This document shows, in pieces, positions 34,092-42,177 of a stretch of DNA of 64,000 bases. Under the pieces are notes generated by a model. It was not told the origin of the DNA. It searched no databases and saw only the letters and a list, made by a program, of their open reading frames with translations. Source of the stretch: Kangiella shandongensis. Lineage in GTDB: Bacteria > Pseudomonadota > Gammaproteobacteria > Enterobacterales > Kangiellaceae. The DNA lies in NCBI RefSeq assembly GCF_020005365.1, contig NZ_JACNML010000008.1, forward strand, positions 62,001 through 126,000, in the 5' to 3' direction. A program made the position numbers and the translations under genes. How positions within the stretch are numbered: position 1 is the first letter of the stretch; each line of letters starts with the position of its first letter.

Positions 34092-35730
34092 TAAGAGTCT
34101 CCTCGTTGTCGTCGGTATTGGTCGGTACGTCAACGGCGTTTGAATGATGACGATACTTAATTAAAAAGAGTTCATAGCTGTCCACCAGCGCCTGCGTGCT
34201 GGCCTGAATGATATTGTCAGAGCAGCCGATGGTCGCCCAGTGGTGGCCGTTAAAACCGGACTGGATCCAGACGCGTGTGGTGGCAGCCGAAGCTTTTTGT
34301 GGATTAATAATTGATACTTTGTAGTCAGTTAGCTTCATTGCCTTGAGTTGCGGATAAAATCCTATTAAGGATTTCTTCAGGGCTCGATTCAGTGCATCAA
34401 CCGGCCCGGGAGCTTCTGCCGCAACGTGTGATACCGTATTACCCACCTCGAGCTTCACCGTAGCGATGCAGGGGTGTGTTTGTTTATCGGCAGCAAGAAC
34501 AACATCACTGGTGTGGATCTGAATGTTTAAAATGTTAAAGCTTGCCTGGTAAGACGGCTCTTGTTTTCGCAATAGCATCTCGAAGGAGCCGGGAGCATTT
34601 TCCAAGGTCAACCCTGTTTGTTCGAGCGACTTAATATTGCTTAACACTTGCTGGAAATTACGCGACACGTCGAGCCCCAGCTTTTTTGCCTGCAATTTAA
34701 TGTTTGCCTTACCAGACAGCTCTGATATAGAAATTTGACGGTGGTTACCGACCAGCTCAGGGGCAATATGTTCATAGGTATCGCTCGCTTCGCTGATAGC
34801 GGCAACATGAATTCCCCCTTTGTGATTAAATGCATGATGACCAACAAAAGCCGCGCTATTGTTCAGCGGAATGTTAGTTATGTCGGCAACATCATGTGCC
34901 AGCTGGGTAAGGCGCCCTGAATCAATGGTTGAGGTGAGTTTGAACTCATCGTTATAGGGTGACTTTAGCTGAAGGTTGGCTAATACACTGAGTAGGTTAG
35001 CGTTACCGCAGCGCTCGCCGTAACCATTGACGGTTCCCTGGATCAGAGATGCACCGGAGCTCACGGCGAGTAAACTGTTGGCCACAGCCATATCACAGTC
35101 ATTATGACAATGAATGCCTAAACTTAACTGAGGGAACTGTTGCCGAATGGATGTTACCGCCGCGGCTATTTCCTGCGGCATACTGCCGCCATTGGTATCA
35201 CACAGCGTGACATTATCAACCCCGGCATTGAGCGCTACCTGTATGCACTGCTCAACATATTCACGGTTGTGTTTAAAACCATCGAAAAAATGCTCGGCAT
35301 CAAGAATAACTTCGCGCCGATGCTGTTTTAAGAAGCGAATGGTGTCATAAATCATTTCCAGGTTTTCGCTCAACTCGGTTCGCAGTACTTTTTCAACATG
35401 ATAGCTCCAAAACTTACAGACAATAGCGATAACAGGAGTGTCAGCATCAAGCAGTGCTTTGACCTGTGGATCATGTTCGACTGCTATGTAAGGCTTGCGC
35501 GTCGAACCAAAGGCAACTAATTTTGTATGCTTCAGTTTGAGTCGTTTTACGCGTTGAAAGTAGGCTTCATCTTTCGGGTTCGAGCCAGGCCAGCCCCCTT
35601 CGATATAATCAAAACCAAAATCGTCTAATTTCTGCGTAAGCGTCAGTTTATCGTCTAACGAATAACTGATGCCTTTGCTCTGGGCACCATCTCTCAGTGT
35701 CGTGTCGTATAGATAAAGTCGTTTATTCAT
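34084..35730 (-). CDS. cimA: Citramalate synthase
   Basis: A 548-residue enzyme of the isopropylmalate/citramalate synthase superfamily, citramalate type (TIGR00977-like). It condenses pyruvate and acetyl-CoA into (R)-citramalate, the start of threonine-independent isoleucine synthesis. The catalytic barrel begins YDTTLRDGAQ, then GGWPGSNPKDE (about 43-53), the metal-binding HCHNDCDMAVANS (about 205-217) and GYGERCGNANL. The C-terminal LeuA-type regulatory domain spans about 400-520. It occupies the place of ilvA in the enterobacterial ilvGMEDA order. It overlaps ilvM and ilvE by eight bases each. Confidence 0.92.
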   Translation of the reverse strand: MNKRLYLYDTTLRDGAQSKGISYSLDDKLTLTQKLDDFGFDYIEGGWPGSNPKDEAYFQRVKRLKLKHTKLVAFGSTRKPYIAVEHDPQVKALLDADTPVIAIVCKFWSYHVEKVLRTELSENLEMIYDTIRFLKQHRREVILDAEHFFDGFKHNREYVEQCIQVALNAGVDNVTLCDTNGGSMPQEIAAAVTSIRQQFPQLSLGIHCHNDCDMAVANSLLAVSSGASLIQGTVNGYGERCGNANLLSVLANLQLKSPYNDEFKLTSTIDSGRLTQLAHDVADITNIPLNNSAAFVGHHAFNHKGGIHVAAISEASDTYEHIAPELVGNHRQISISELSGKANIKLQAKKLGLDVSRNFQQVLSNIKSLEQTGLTLENAPGSFEMLLRKQEPSYQASFNILNIQIHTSDVVLAADKQTHPCIATVKLEVGNTVSHVAAEAPGPVDALNRALKKSLIGFYPQLKAMKLTDYKVSIINPQKASAATTRVWIQSGFNGHHWATIGCSDNIIQASTQALVDSYELFLIKYRHHSNAVDVPTNTDDNEETLNG

Positions 35731-35992
35731 TACCGAGACAACTCCTGAGTTTAGAGTGTGCCTGTTGATGCACCTCAACAACGTCTACCAATTTATGCAG
35801 CTGGTGATAAAGGTTCTCAGCGGAGCGTTCGCTGGTGAGTTGTAAGGTCACGCTCATGCCATTTTCCAAAGCTTCTTCGCGAGCCAGGCAGTAATTTACT
35901 TCGAATCCTCGGTGGCGAATGAGACGAAGAATTCGTTCCAAACTACCGGTTGATTGGCGAAGAATGATTTTGAACGTATTGGTATTCATCAT
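35723..35992 (-). CDS. ilvM: Acetolactate synthase small subunit (IlvM type)
   Basis: An 89-residue regulatory subunit with one ACT domain (about 5-78), including RQSTGSLERILRLIRHRGF near the start and a long second helix. Short one-domain subunits of this kind belong to the AHAS II (IlvG-IlvM) type. The ATG at 35992 overlaps the ilvG stop (ATGA), so the subunits are translationally coupled. Confidence 0.92.
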   Translation of the reverse strand: MMNTNTFKIILRQSTGSLERILRLIRHRGFEVNYCLAREEALENGMSVTLQLTSERSAENLYHQLHKLVDVVEVHQQAHSKLRSCLGNE

Positions 35993-37686
35993 GTTTTGAT
36001 CTCCTCAATATAATCACTATTACTTTTACCGGGTGGAACTAATGGCCAGACGTTGTCGTCAGGATCGATGGCAACGTGTAGCAGAAAGCTTCCTTTCGTA
36101 TTCAGGAAGGTTTGTAGCGCGTGTTCGACTTCTTCAGCTTTATTAATCGACAGGCTTGGTACCTCGAAAGCTTGCGCTAAACGGCAGAAATCTGGGTTAT
36201 CGGAAAGGTCGATTTCACTAAAGCGTTTATCGAAAAATAAGCTCTGCCACTGTCTGACCATACCCAGCCGCTGGTTGTCGAGTAGCAGAATTTTGACGTC
36301 AATGTTGTAGCGCTTCAGGGTCGCCAGTTCTTGAATATTCATCATGATAGAGCCGTCGCCTGAGACATTGATTACGGTGCATTCAGGTTGAGCCAGCTTG
36401 GCTCCTATTGCGGCCGGTAGCCCATAACCCATGGCCCCCAGGCCCCCACTGCTGAGGTGGTGGTGGGGGGCGTGGAATTGCATGTGTTGAGCCACCCACA
36501 TTTGGTGTTGGCCAACATCGCAGCTGATGAAAGTGTTACTACCTGAACTTAAACACGATAGGCGATGCAGTAATGCCGGTGCATAGATCGATGTAAACGG
36601 TGCGTCATAACGAGCCGCCAGTCGAGCCTTATCCTGCAGGCATTGATAACGCCACTGATGAGCATTGTGATGCTGAAAACGAGGTAAGGTGTGTTGGTGC
36701 AATTGCCGCAATACAGTGCTCATGGAGCCGACCAGACTGACATCGGTTTGGCGCAGTTTATTAATTTCGGCACGATCACAGTCGATGTGAATCACTTTGG
36801 CGTCGGGAGCGAACAACTGCAGATTGCCTGTCGCGCGATCATCGAGGCGAGCCCCTACTACCAGCAACAGGTCACAGGCCTGAACGGCATTATTAGCTGT
36901 CTTAGTGCCGTGCATACCCAGCATTCCCAGGTTGTAACTATGGTCGCTTGGAATAGCGCCAATACCTTTCAGGGTAGTCACCGTGGGTAGTTTAAACTCG
37001 TCCACCAGCTGCTTCAGTTCGCCGCAGGACTGGGCCAGCCCAACGCCACCGCCGGCATAAACCAGTGGCCTGCTGCTTTGTGATAGCAGTAAGCTGGCAC
37101 TCTCAATGCTTTCTGCTGGTAGCTCGGAGGTTGAATGTGCCTTGAGCTGAGTATCCAGTTGCTGACTATAAGCCAAACTGGCCGCAGGTAACTCCGCTAG
37201 TTGTACATCTTTGGCTATATCAACCAAAACCGGTCCCGGACGACCATGTTGTGCCAGCTGGATGGCTTCATTCAGCATACGCGGCAGATCTTCAATCCGC
37301 TGCACTAAATAACTGTGTTTAACGATGGGTAAGGATAACCCGTAGGTATCGACTTCCTGAAAAGCATCGGTGCCGATCAACTGCGAATTAACCTGTCCGG
37401 TTATGGTAAGTAATGGAACCGAGTCCATATAGGCATTCGCGATCCCAGTAACTAGGTTGGTCGCACCCGGCCCGGAGGTTGCCATACATACCCCCAGCCG
37501 AGCCGAAGCCCGGGCATAGCCGTCAGCAGCAAATACTGCTCCTTGTTCGTGTCGACAGAGCACATGCTTGATGCCGCTGCCTAAGAGCGCATCATAAATT
37601 GGCATGATGGCACCGCCAGGGTAGCCAAACACCGTCTCAACCTGATGTCGTTTTAAAGTTTTGATTAAGTAATCTGCACCACGCAT
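35989..37686 (-). CDS. ilvG: Acetolactate synthase large subunit (IlvG type)
   Basis: A 565-residue thiamine-diphosphate enzyme forming acetolactate and acetohydroxybutyrate. The catalytic glutamate lies in CRHEQGAVFAADGYARA (about 45-61). The FAD-binding middle domain (TTLKGIGAIPSDH) and the ThDP/Mg motif GDGSIMMNIQELATLKRYN (about 427-445) are present. ATG 37686 (MRGADYLIKTLKRH) follows GAAGGTG and fits the family; the frame opens at 37719 inside the ilvC end. It pairs with the ACT subunit next to it. Confidence 0.95.
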   Translation of the reverse strand: MRGADYLIKTLKRHQVETVFGYPGGAIMPIYDALLGSGIKHVLCRHEQGAVFAADGYARASARLGVCMATSGPGATNLVTGIANAYMDSVPLLTITGQVNSQLIGTDAFQEVDTYGLSLPIVKHSYLVQRIEDLPRMLNEAIQLAQHGRPGPVLVDIAKDVQLAELPAASLAYSQQLDTQLKAHSTSELPAESIESASLLLSQSSRPLVYAGGGVGLAQSCGELKQLVDEFKLPTVTTLKGIGAIPSDHSYNLGMLGMHGTKTANNAVQACDLLLVVGARLDDRATGNLQLFAPDAKVIHIDCDRAEINKLRQTDVSLVGSMSTVLRQLHQHTLPRFQHHNAHQWRYQCLQDKARLAARYDAPFTSIYAPALLHRLSCLSSGSNTFISCDVGQHQMWVAQHMQFHAPHHHLSSGGLGAMGYGLPAAIGAKLAQPECTVINVSGDGSIMMNIQELATLKRYNIDVKILLLDNQRLGMVRQWQSLFFDKRFSEIDLSDNPDFCRLAQAFEVPSLSINKAEEVEHALQTFLNTKGSFLLHVAIDPDDNVWPLVPPGKSNSDYIEEIKT

Positions 37687-37699
37687 AACATCACCTTCG

Positions 37700-38716
37700 C
37701 TAATTGATGGTTTGATCAACCAACGGCTTTTTCTTAATCCATGGCATCATGCCGCGCAGCTGCTCACCAACCGTTTCAATCGGGTGCTGGGCGTGAGCGC
37801 CTCTAAGCTGAAGTAACGTTTGGTAGTCGTTTCGACAGTCGTCGACATATTCTTTGGCGAATTGGCCGTTTTGGATCTCTTGCAGGATATCTTTCATCGC
37901 CGCTTTGGTATCTTTCGTGACCAGTCGATTACCGCGGGTTAAATCACCGTACTCAGCAGTGTTGGAAATTGAGTAGCGCATGGTGTTAATGCCACCTTCG
38001 TACATCAGATCGACGATCAATTTAAGTTCGTGTAGGCATTCGAAGTAAGCCATTTCCGGGGCGTAGCCTGCTTCGACCAAAGTTTCAAAACCAGCTTGAA
38101 CCAGAGCTGCAGTACCGCCACACAGAACGGCCTGCTCGCCGAATAGATCGGTTTCGGTTTCTTCTTTAAAGGTCGTTTCGATAATGCCGGCACGGCCGCC
38201 ACCGATAGCGCTAGCGTAGGCGTAGGCTTGCTGTTTCGTATCGCCAGTAACATCCTGATGAATGGCTACGAGGCAGGGTACGCCGCTACCTTCGGTATAA
38301 GTCGAGCGAACCGTATGACCGGGGCCTTTAGGCGCCACCATAAATACATTGATATCGTCGCGGGGATTGATTTGCTCAAAATGAACATTAAAGCCATGGG
38401 CGAAACCGAGGCTGGCACCAGCTTTTAAATTTGGCTTAACATACTGCTCGTAAACCGTGGGTTGATGTTCGTCTGGAAGTAACATCATAACCAGATCGGC
38501 GTCCTGCAATGCTTCTTCTATGGCGGCGCCGGGCATATTGCTGCGGCGTAACTTTTCAAAACTGCCTGAGCCCTGACGCAAGCCAACGGTAACGTCGAAA
38601 TCACTGTCTTTTAGATTATTCGAATGGGCGTAGCCTTGCGAGCCATAGCCTAGAATAACGATTTTCTTGTCGTTAAGTACTTCGGTCTTAATGTCGTTGT
38701 CGTATGTCACTTTCAT
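37700..38716 (-). CDS. ilvC: Ketol-acid reductoisomerase
   Basis: A 338-residue class I (short) enzyme for the second common step of valine and isoleucine synthesis. The NADPH-binding loop is GYGSQGYAHSNNLKDS (about 24-39) followed by VGLRQGS. The catalytic knotted domain has DLFGEQAVLCGGTAAL (about 191-206), ELKLIVDLMYEGG and SNTAEYG. First structural gene of the operon ilvC-G-M-cimA-E-D, preceded by two attenuator modules. Only 13 bases separate it from the ilvG ATG. Confidence 0.96.
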   Translation of the reverse strand: MKVTYDNDIKTEVLNDKKIVILGYGSQGYAHSNNLKDSDFDVTVGLRQGSGSFEKLRRSNMPGAAIEEALQDADLVMMLLPDEHQPTVYEQYVKPNLKAGASLGFAHGFNVHFEQINPRDDINVFMVAPKGPGHTVRSTYTEGSGVPCLVAIHQDVTGDTKQQAYAYASAIGGGRAGIIETTFKEETETDLFGEQAVLCGGTAALVQAGFETLVEAGYAPEMAYFECLHELKLIVDLMYEGGINTMRYSISNTAEYGDLTRGNRLVTKDTKAAMKDILQEIQNGQFAKEYVDDCRNDYQTLLQLRGAHAQHPIETVGEQLRGMMPWIKKKPLVDQTIN

Positions 38717-38744
38717 GATTGCTCCTGAACTTTTTTTGCTAAGT

Positions 38745-38780
38745 AAAAAAAAGCCCCCGGACTTTTCAGTGCGGGGGCTT
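38745..38780 (-). terminator. ilv attenuator terminator, proximal copy
   Basis: On the minus strand AAGCCCCCG (38780-38772) and CGGGGGCTT (38759-38751) form a nine-base-pair GC-rich stem that runs into a tract of eight T. A CGGGGGC sequence inside the leader-peptide end (38817-38811) is complementary to the 5' arm and can form the competing antiterminator. Confidence 0.88.
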
Positions 38781-38802
38781 GGTTATTTGTTATGCTTCTA
38801 AC

Positions 38803-38880
38803 TCACATGCGCCCCCGTTGCGGTAATAAAATCACCACAATAATTAAGACGACGATAATGTTTGAAGTTAGAAAATTCAT
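38803..38880 (-). CDS. ilv operon leader peptide, proximal copy (25 aa)
   Basis: A 25-codon ORF with 13 Ile, Val or Leu residues (core IIVVLIIVVILL) ending PQRGRM. Its stop lies 23 bases before the terminator hairpin. Ribosome stalling at the Ile/Val/Leu codons when charged tRNA is scarce would expose CGGGGGC and prevent terminator formation. The pattern resembles enterobacterial IlvL. The ribosome-binding site (AAGTAG) is weak. It lies 87 bases upstream of ilvC. Confidence 0.8.
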   Translation of the reverse strand: MNFLTSNIIVVLIIVVILLPQRGRM

Positions 38881-39002
38881 AATATAAAAAGCTACTTACA
38901 TGAGTTGCACAGTGTCACTTGCACCATTTCGCTGGTGGTGTGCTTTACTTCAGTTTGTTGCTTGTCTCCTTCAGTACTGTGTACATATTCATTTGTTGGG
39001 GC
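38881..39002 (-). other. Spacer between the two ilv attenuator modules
   Basis: There is no repeat of the neighbouring modules here. A 15-codon ORF (MNMYTVLKETSNKLK) begins at 38991 but has no regulatory codon bias. A second promoter feeding only the proximal module could lie here, for example around GTGACA near 38915, but no convincing -10 follows. Confidence 0.35.
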
Positions 39003-39040
39003 CAAAAAAAAAGCCCCCGGACTTTTCAGTGCGGGGGCTT
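39003..39040 (-). terminator. ilv attenuator terminator, distal copy
   Basis: The same hairpin sequence as the proximal copy: AAGCCCCCG (39040-39032) and CGGGGGCTT (39019-39011) with an identical loop, followed by nine T on the minus strand. It ends 123 bases upstream of the proximal leader ATG. Confidence 0.88.
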
Positions 39041-39062
39041 GGTCATTCGTCAGGTTTCTAAC

Positions 39063-39137
39063 TCACACGCGCCCCCGTTGCGGTAATAAAATCACCACAA
39101 TCACGTTGACGATAATGTTAGAAACTTGTTTTAGCAT
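39063..39137 (-). CDS. ilv operon leader peptide, distal copy (24 aa)
   Basis: A 24-codon ORF with 13 Ile, Val or Leu residues (core IIVNVIVVILL) ending PQRGRV. From the GTGGTGATT codons through the terminator it is almost identical to the proximal copy, with only scattered changes, while the N-terminal codons and the DNA upstream differ. A GAG lies about ten bases before the ATG. The promoter should lie between 39140 and 39272; a TTGCAA near 39203-39208 and GATAGT near 39183-39188 are tentative boxes. Confidence 0.8.
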   Translation of the reverse strand: MLKQVSNIIVNVIVVILLPQRGRV

Positions 39138-39272
39138 TTGAATGAACTCAATAATAATCGGTTAAATTTTTTCACCACTCGAGACTATCACAGTACTTGC
39201 GCTTTGCAAATAAAAAAGTGCGTTATGCCATGTGGTCAGATTAGTTGTATGTTGTTTGGTTATAAAGGGCTG

Positions 39273-40082
39273 CTAGTGAGTTACTGATATTTCAGTTATT
39301 TCCGGTGATAGAAGTTCGCTGCGCAGCTGGTGCCAGTCCAAAATGCTCAGGTGACCATCAAAGTCTTCCGCCAGTGCGGTACAGCTTTCGACCCAATCTC
39401 CGTCGTTGTAATAATTAATGCCATGAAACTGGCGTATCTCGGCATGATGGATGTGACCACAGACGATCCCATCTGCTTGTTTTTTGCTAGCGTGTTCGGC
39501 TGCTATTTTTTCAAACTGAGAGATATAACTGACGGCGTTTTTTACTTTCATCTTCAAGTGTGCGGATAGTGACCAGTAACCTTTATCGAAGCGTTCGCGA
39601 AATTTATTGATGGGACGGTTAAGTTTTAATAAGAACTCGTAGAGGTGATCACCAATTGTTGCCAGCCAAGGTGTAAAACGCATCACGTTATCGAAAATAT
39701 CTCCATGCAAGACCAGCAGCCGCTCACCTCGAGCTGTCACATGAATATCATCTTCCAGGATCTTGACGCTACCCAGTGACATACCGGTATAGTTTCTAAC
39801 AAGGGAGTCATGGTTGCCTGGAATAAAGATCACTTCGCAGCCTTTACGTCCTTTGCGGAGAATTTTTTGTACTACATCATTGTGTAGCTGAGGCCAGTAC
39901 CAGCGATTTTTAAGCCGCCAGCAATCAATAATATCACCAACCAGGTATAACTTTTTGCACTCAATGTGCTGCAAAAATTCGAGAAGTAACTGTGCTTGGC
40001 AACCTTTGCTGCCGAGATGGGTATCGGAGAGCCAGATGGTACGGTAACGACGCTTTGTGCCGGGGTTCGAAGGTAACGTCAT
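39273..40082 (-). CDS. LpxH-like UDP-2,3-diacylglucosamine diphosphatase family phosphoesterase
   Basis: A 269-residue calcineurin-like phosphoesterase of the LpxH (COG2908) family. Metal-site motifs are LSDTHLGSKG (about 18-27), VGDIIDCWRL (about 48-57), PGNHDSL (about 89-95), LHGDIFDN (about 124-131) and CGHIHHAE (about 207-214). It is longer than canonical LpxH (about 240) and has the GTKRRYRTIWLSDTH start of the second, LpxH2-like branch. It probably hydrolyses UDP-diacylglucosamine or a related membrane nucleotide; which one cannot be decided without knowing whether a canonical lpxH exists elsewhere. Confidence 0.8.
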   Translation of the reverse strand: MTLPSNPGTKRRYRTIWLSDTHLGSKGCQAQLLLEFLQHIECKKLYLVGDIIDCWRLKNRWYWPQLHNDVVQKILRKGRKGCEVIFIPGNHDSLVRNYTGMSLGSVKILEDDIHVTARGERLLVLHGDIFDNVMRFTPWLATIGDHLYEFLLKLNRPINKFRERFDKGYWSLSAHLKMKVKNAVSYISQFEKIAAEHASKKQADGIVCGHIHHAEIRQFHGINYYNDGDWVESCTALAEDFDGHLSILDWHQLRSELLSPEITEISVTH

Positions 40083-40252
40083 ACTGCTAACCTTATCAAT
40101 GCGATGAGGTTACTGTAACCATATCATATGACTATTTGATTACAGCTGGCCTACAATTTGATGTATGTTATGGAGTGTGTGACAGTTATTAGGGTAAATA
40201 ATTATTTTACACTATGATGACTGTGAGAGTAATCAGACAAGACTAAAACTAT

Positions 40253-41845
40253 ATGCGACTGATATTTGGCGCAGTAACCTATATTCTATTGTTCACTGCA
40301 GCTATTTCAGCAACTGCTGCTGATAAGAATAAACGGTATAAGATCAACGATATTCAGATCGTGACGCAGCCTATCTTTAGTGAAGAGGAGCGAACCGGCT
40401 GGATCTATCAGACTGCCGATGAGTTGCATATTGATACTAAGCCTTATGTTATCGAGCGGCTGTTACCTTTTAAAACTGGTGATATGGTGAGTCCTCGTAT
40501 GCTGGAGGAGGCTGCCCGAATTTTAAGACAGCAGGATTTTTTCAGGGACGCCGAGATTCGTTGGGAGGCTTCGGACGGGGGGATTAATCTTCTGGTGGAA
40601 GTCTGGGAAACCTGGACGCTGATACCAACAGTGGATATCAGCCGAGAAGGGGGCGTCACCGAATATACTTACGGTATTGAAGACGACAATCTGCTAGGGC
40701 ATGGCCTCAGAGCAACATTGGAATACTTTAAAGAAGATGATCGTACCGGTTATACCTTTGTTCTGGCGTCCGATGTTTCAACCGAACACCATATTCAAAG
40801 CGCGGTTGCCTTATCCAATAATTCGGATGGCGAGCAATATTCTTTTTCCGTCAGAAGACCTTTTTATACCCTGGAAGACACCTGGGCCGCAGGCGTGAAT
40901 TTTAATTCCCAGCGACTACGCGATACGATTTATAGCAACGACGAGGCAGCAAATATATTTGAGCAGGAAATTGATGAGTACGATTTATCCTACGGCCTGT
41001 CTCAAGGAATTATAGATGACCACATTGTGCGTTTTTTGCTGGGTTACAGTTATGAAGAAAACTACTTTGAGCCAGTGGCCGAGACAGTCGCGCTACCCTA
41101 TGATCGTGGTCTGGAGTATTTCTGGGCGGGATTAGAATATCAGCAGGACCGATTCATTAAGACTAAAAACCTTTATCTCATAGATCGCACTGAGGACGTG
41201 CAGCTGGGGTGGTACCATCAGCTTAAGCTCGGTTATAACAGCTCGAGGCTGGGCAAGGAAAAAGGGGTTGTGGGATTCTGGCGTGGCCGGTTTGTTGAAA
41301 AGCCCGATGATGATCATTTGTTGCATTTTTTTGCTCGTTTGAGCTCAGAAGGAAAGAGCATTGACCGGGGCGGTAACGATGTTGGGACGACCGCTTATTA
41401 TGGGGTAGGGCTTGAGCATTTTTATCATTCGAGCAGAGAGCATATCTGGTATACTAGATTACAGTATCGTGGTGCGGATAATCCGTATATTGACCGGCCG
41501 ATTTCATTGGGTGGAGAGTCCGGTTTAAGAGGATACCCACTGGAGTATCTACACGGTGAAGAAAGCTATCTGATCAATCTCGAGCGACGCTTCTATCCGG
41601 GAGTGACCTGGTTTAAATTATTAAATGTTGGTTATGCCGGTTTTATTGATGCTGGCAAGGTAAGCGGCTTTACACCTTACACGAATCAGGAGAGCGGCTT
41701 ACTGGCCAGTGCCGGAGTCGGGTTGCGTTTGTTTATTGCTCGTTCCAGTGGTCGCAAGGTGATCAACATCGACTTTGCTTCGCCGATAAACTCGGATTTC
41801 TTAAGCGGAGTTGACGTCAGTATTACCTTAAAAGCCAGCTTTTAG
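40253..41845 (+). CDS. Omp85/BamA-TamA-like outer membrane protein with one POTRA domain
   Basis: A 530-residue exported protein with a signal peptide (about 1-22, ending ATAA). One POTRA-like domain spans about 30-115 (YVIERLLPFKTGDMVSPRML, ARILRQQDFFRDAEIRWE). A predicted 16-stranded barrel follows, with SLGGESGLRGYPLEYL (about 420-435), the Omp85 RGY motif, and a terminal aromatic residue (KASF). It is smaller than BamA or TamA (both with more POTRA repeats), so it is probably a specialised secretion or lipid-transfer pore. The partner is unknown. Confidence 0.8.
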   Translation: MRLIFGAVTYILLFTAAISATAADKNKRYKINDIQIVTQPIFSEEERTGWIYQTADELHIDTKPYVIERLLPFKTGDMVSPRMLEEAARILRQQDFFRDAEIRWEASDGGINLLVEVWETWTLIPTVDISREGGVTEYTYGIEDDNLLGHGLRATLEYFKEDDRTGYTFVLASDVSTEHHIQSAVALSNNSDGEQYSFSVRRPFYTLEDTWAAGVNFNSQRLRDTIYSNDEAANIFEQEIDEYDLSYGLSQGIIDDHIVRFLLGYSYEENYFEPVAETVALPYDRGLEYFWAGLEYQQDRFIKTKNLYLIDRTEDVQLGWYHQLKLGYNSSRLGKEKGVVGFWRGRFVEKPDDDHLLHFFARLSSEGKSIDRGGNDVGTTAYYGVGLEHFYHSSREHIWYTRLQYRGADNPYIDRPISLGGESGLRGYPLEYLHGEESYLINLERRFYPGVTWFKLLNVGYAGFIDAGKVSGFTPYTNQESGLLASAGVGLRLFIARSSGRKVINIDFASPINSDFLSGVDVSITLKASF

Positions 41846-41891
41846 CCCGTGAAATTGCGTAAAAAACTATGAGAGTTATGACATATCTAGA

Positions 41892-41933
41892 CACACTTTG
41901 GCGTTATCTGGTTGAAAGTGTGGCTATCTTTTT
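41892..41933 (+). terminator. Possible terminator after the Omp85 gene
   Basis: CACACTTT (41892-41899) and AAAGTGTG (41915-41922) pair over eight bases with a 15-base loop, followed by GCTATCTTTTT. The T tract is offset, so this is only moderately convincing. Confidence 0.45.
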
Positions 41934-42045
41934 GCCCCCGCAATAGTTATTTACATTTACAAACACACATATCCTCAAAAATGGTATTTCATAGACCTAA
42001 AGCGCAAGACATTGATTGTTTAAAAACTGTAGTGAGGATATGACC

Positions 42046-42177
42046 ATGAAACAGAATAGAAAGGTTCCGGTCCATTTTGACGACGACGCCTATGATGTAC
42101 AGGATTTATTTTTTGATGCCTGTACGGTAGTGATTACGCTGGTTCTTATCGGTATGGTGTTATACGCTATCGTCTAA
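42046..42177 (+). CDS. Small single-pass membrane protein (43 aa), paralogue of the one at 26362
   Basis: A 43-residue protein with an acidic N-terminal half (FDDDAYDVQD) and one transmembrane helix (about 24-43: DACTVVITLVLIGMVLYAIV, exactly 20 residues). GTGAGGA lies about seven bases before ATG 42046; another ATG at 42040 is closer to it and less likely. It aligns over about 27 residues with the 26362-26487 protein, with D-x-C-x-VVI-x-L-x-LIG-x2-Y in common. Too short for ordinary gene finders. Its stop overlaps that of the convergent glycosyltransferase. Function unknown. Confidence 0.7.
   Translation: MKQNRKVPVHFDDDAYDVQDLFFDACTVVITLVLIGMVLYAIV

Noticed and set aside
38905-39141. 78-residue plus-strand ORF across the distal ilv attenuator
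   Set aside because: It is antisense to the leader peptide and terminator; the structure is fully explained by the minus-strand attenuator and the peptide has no coding character.
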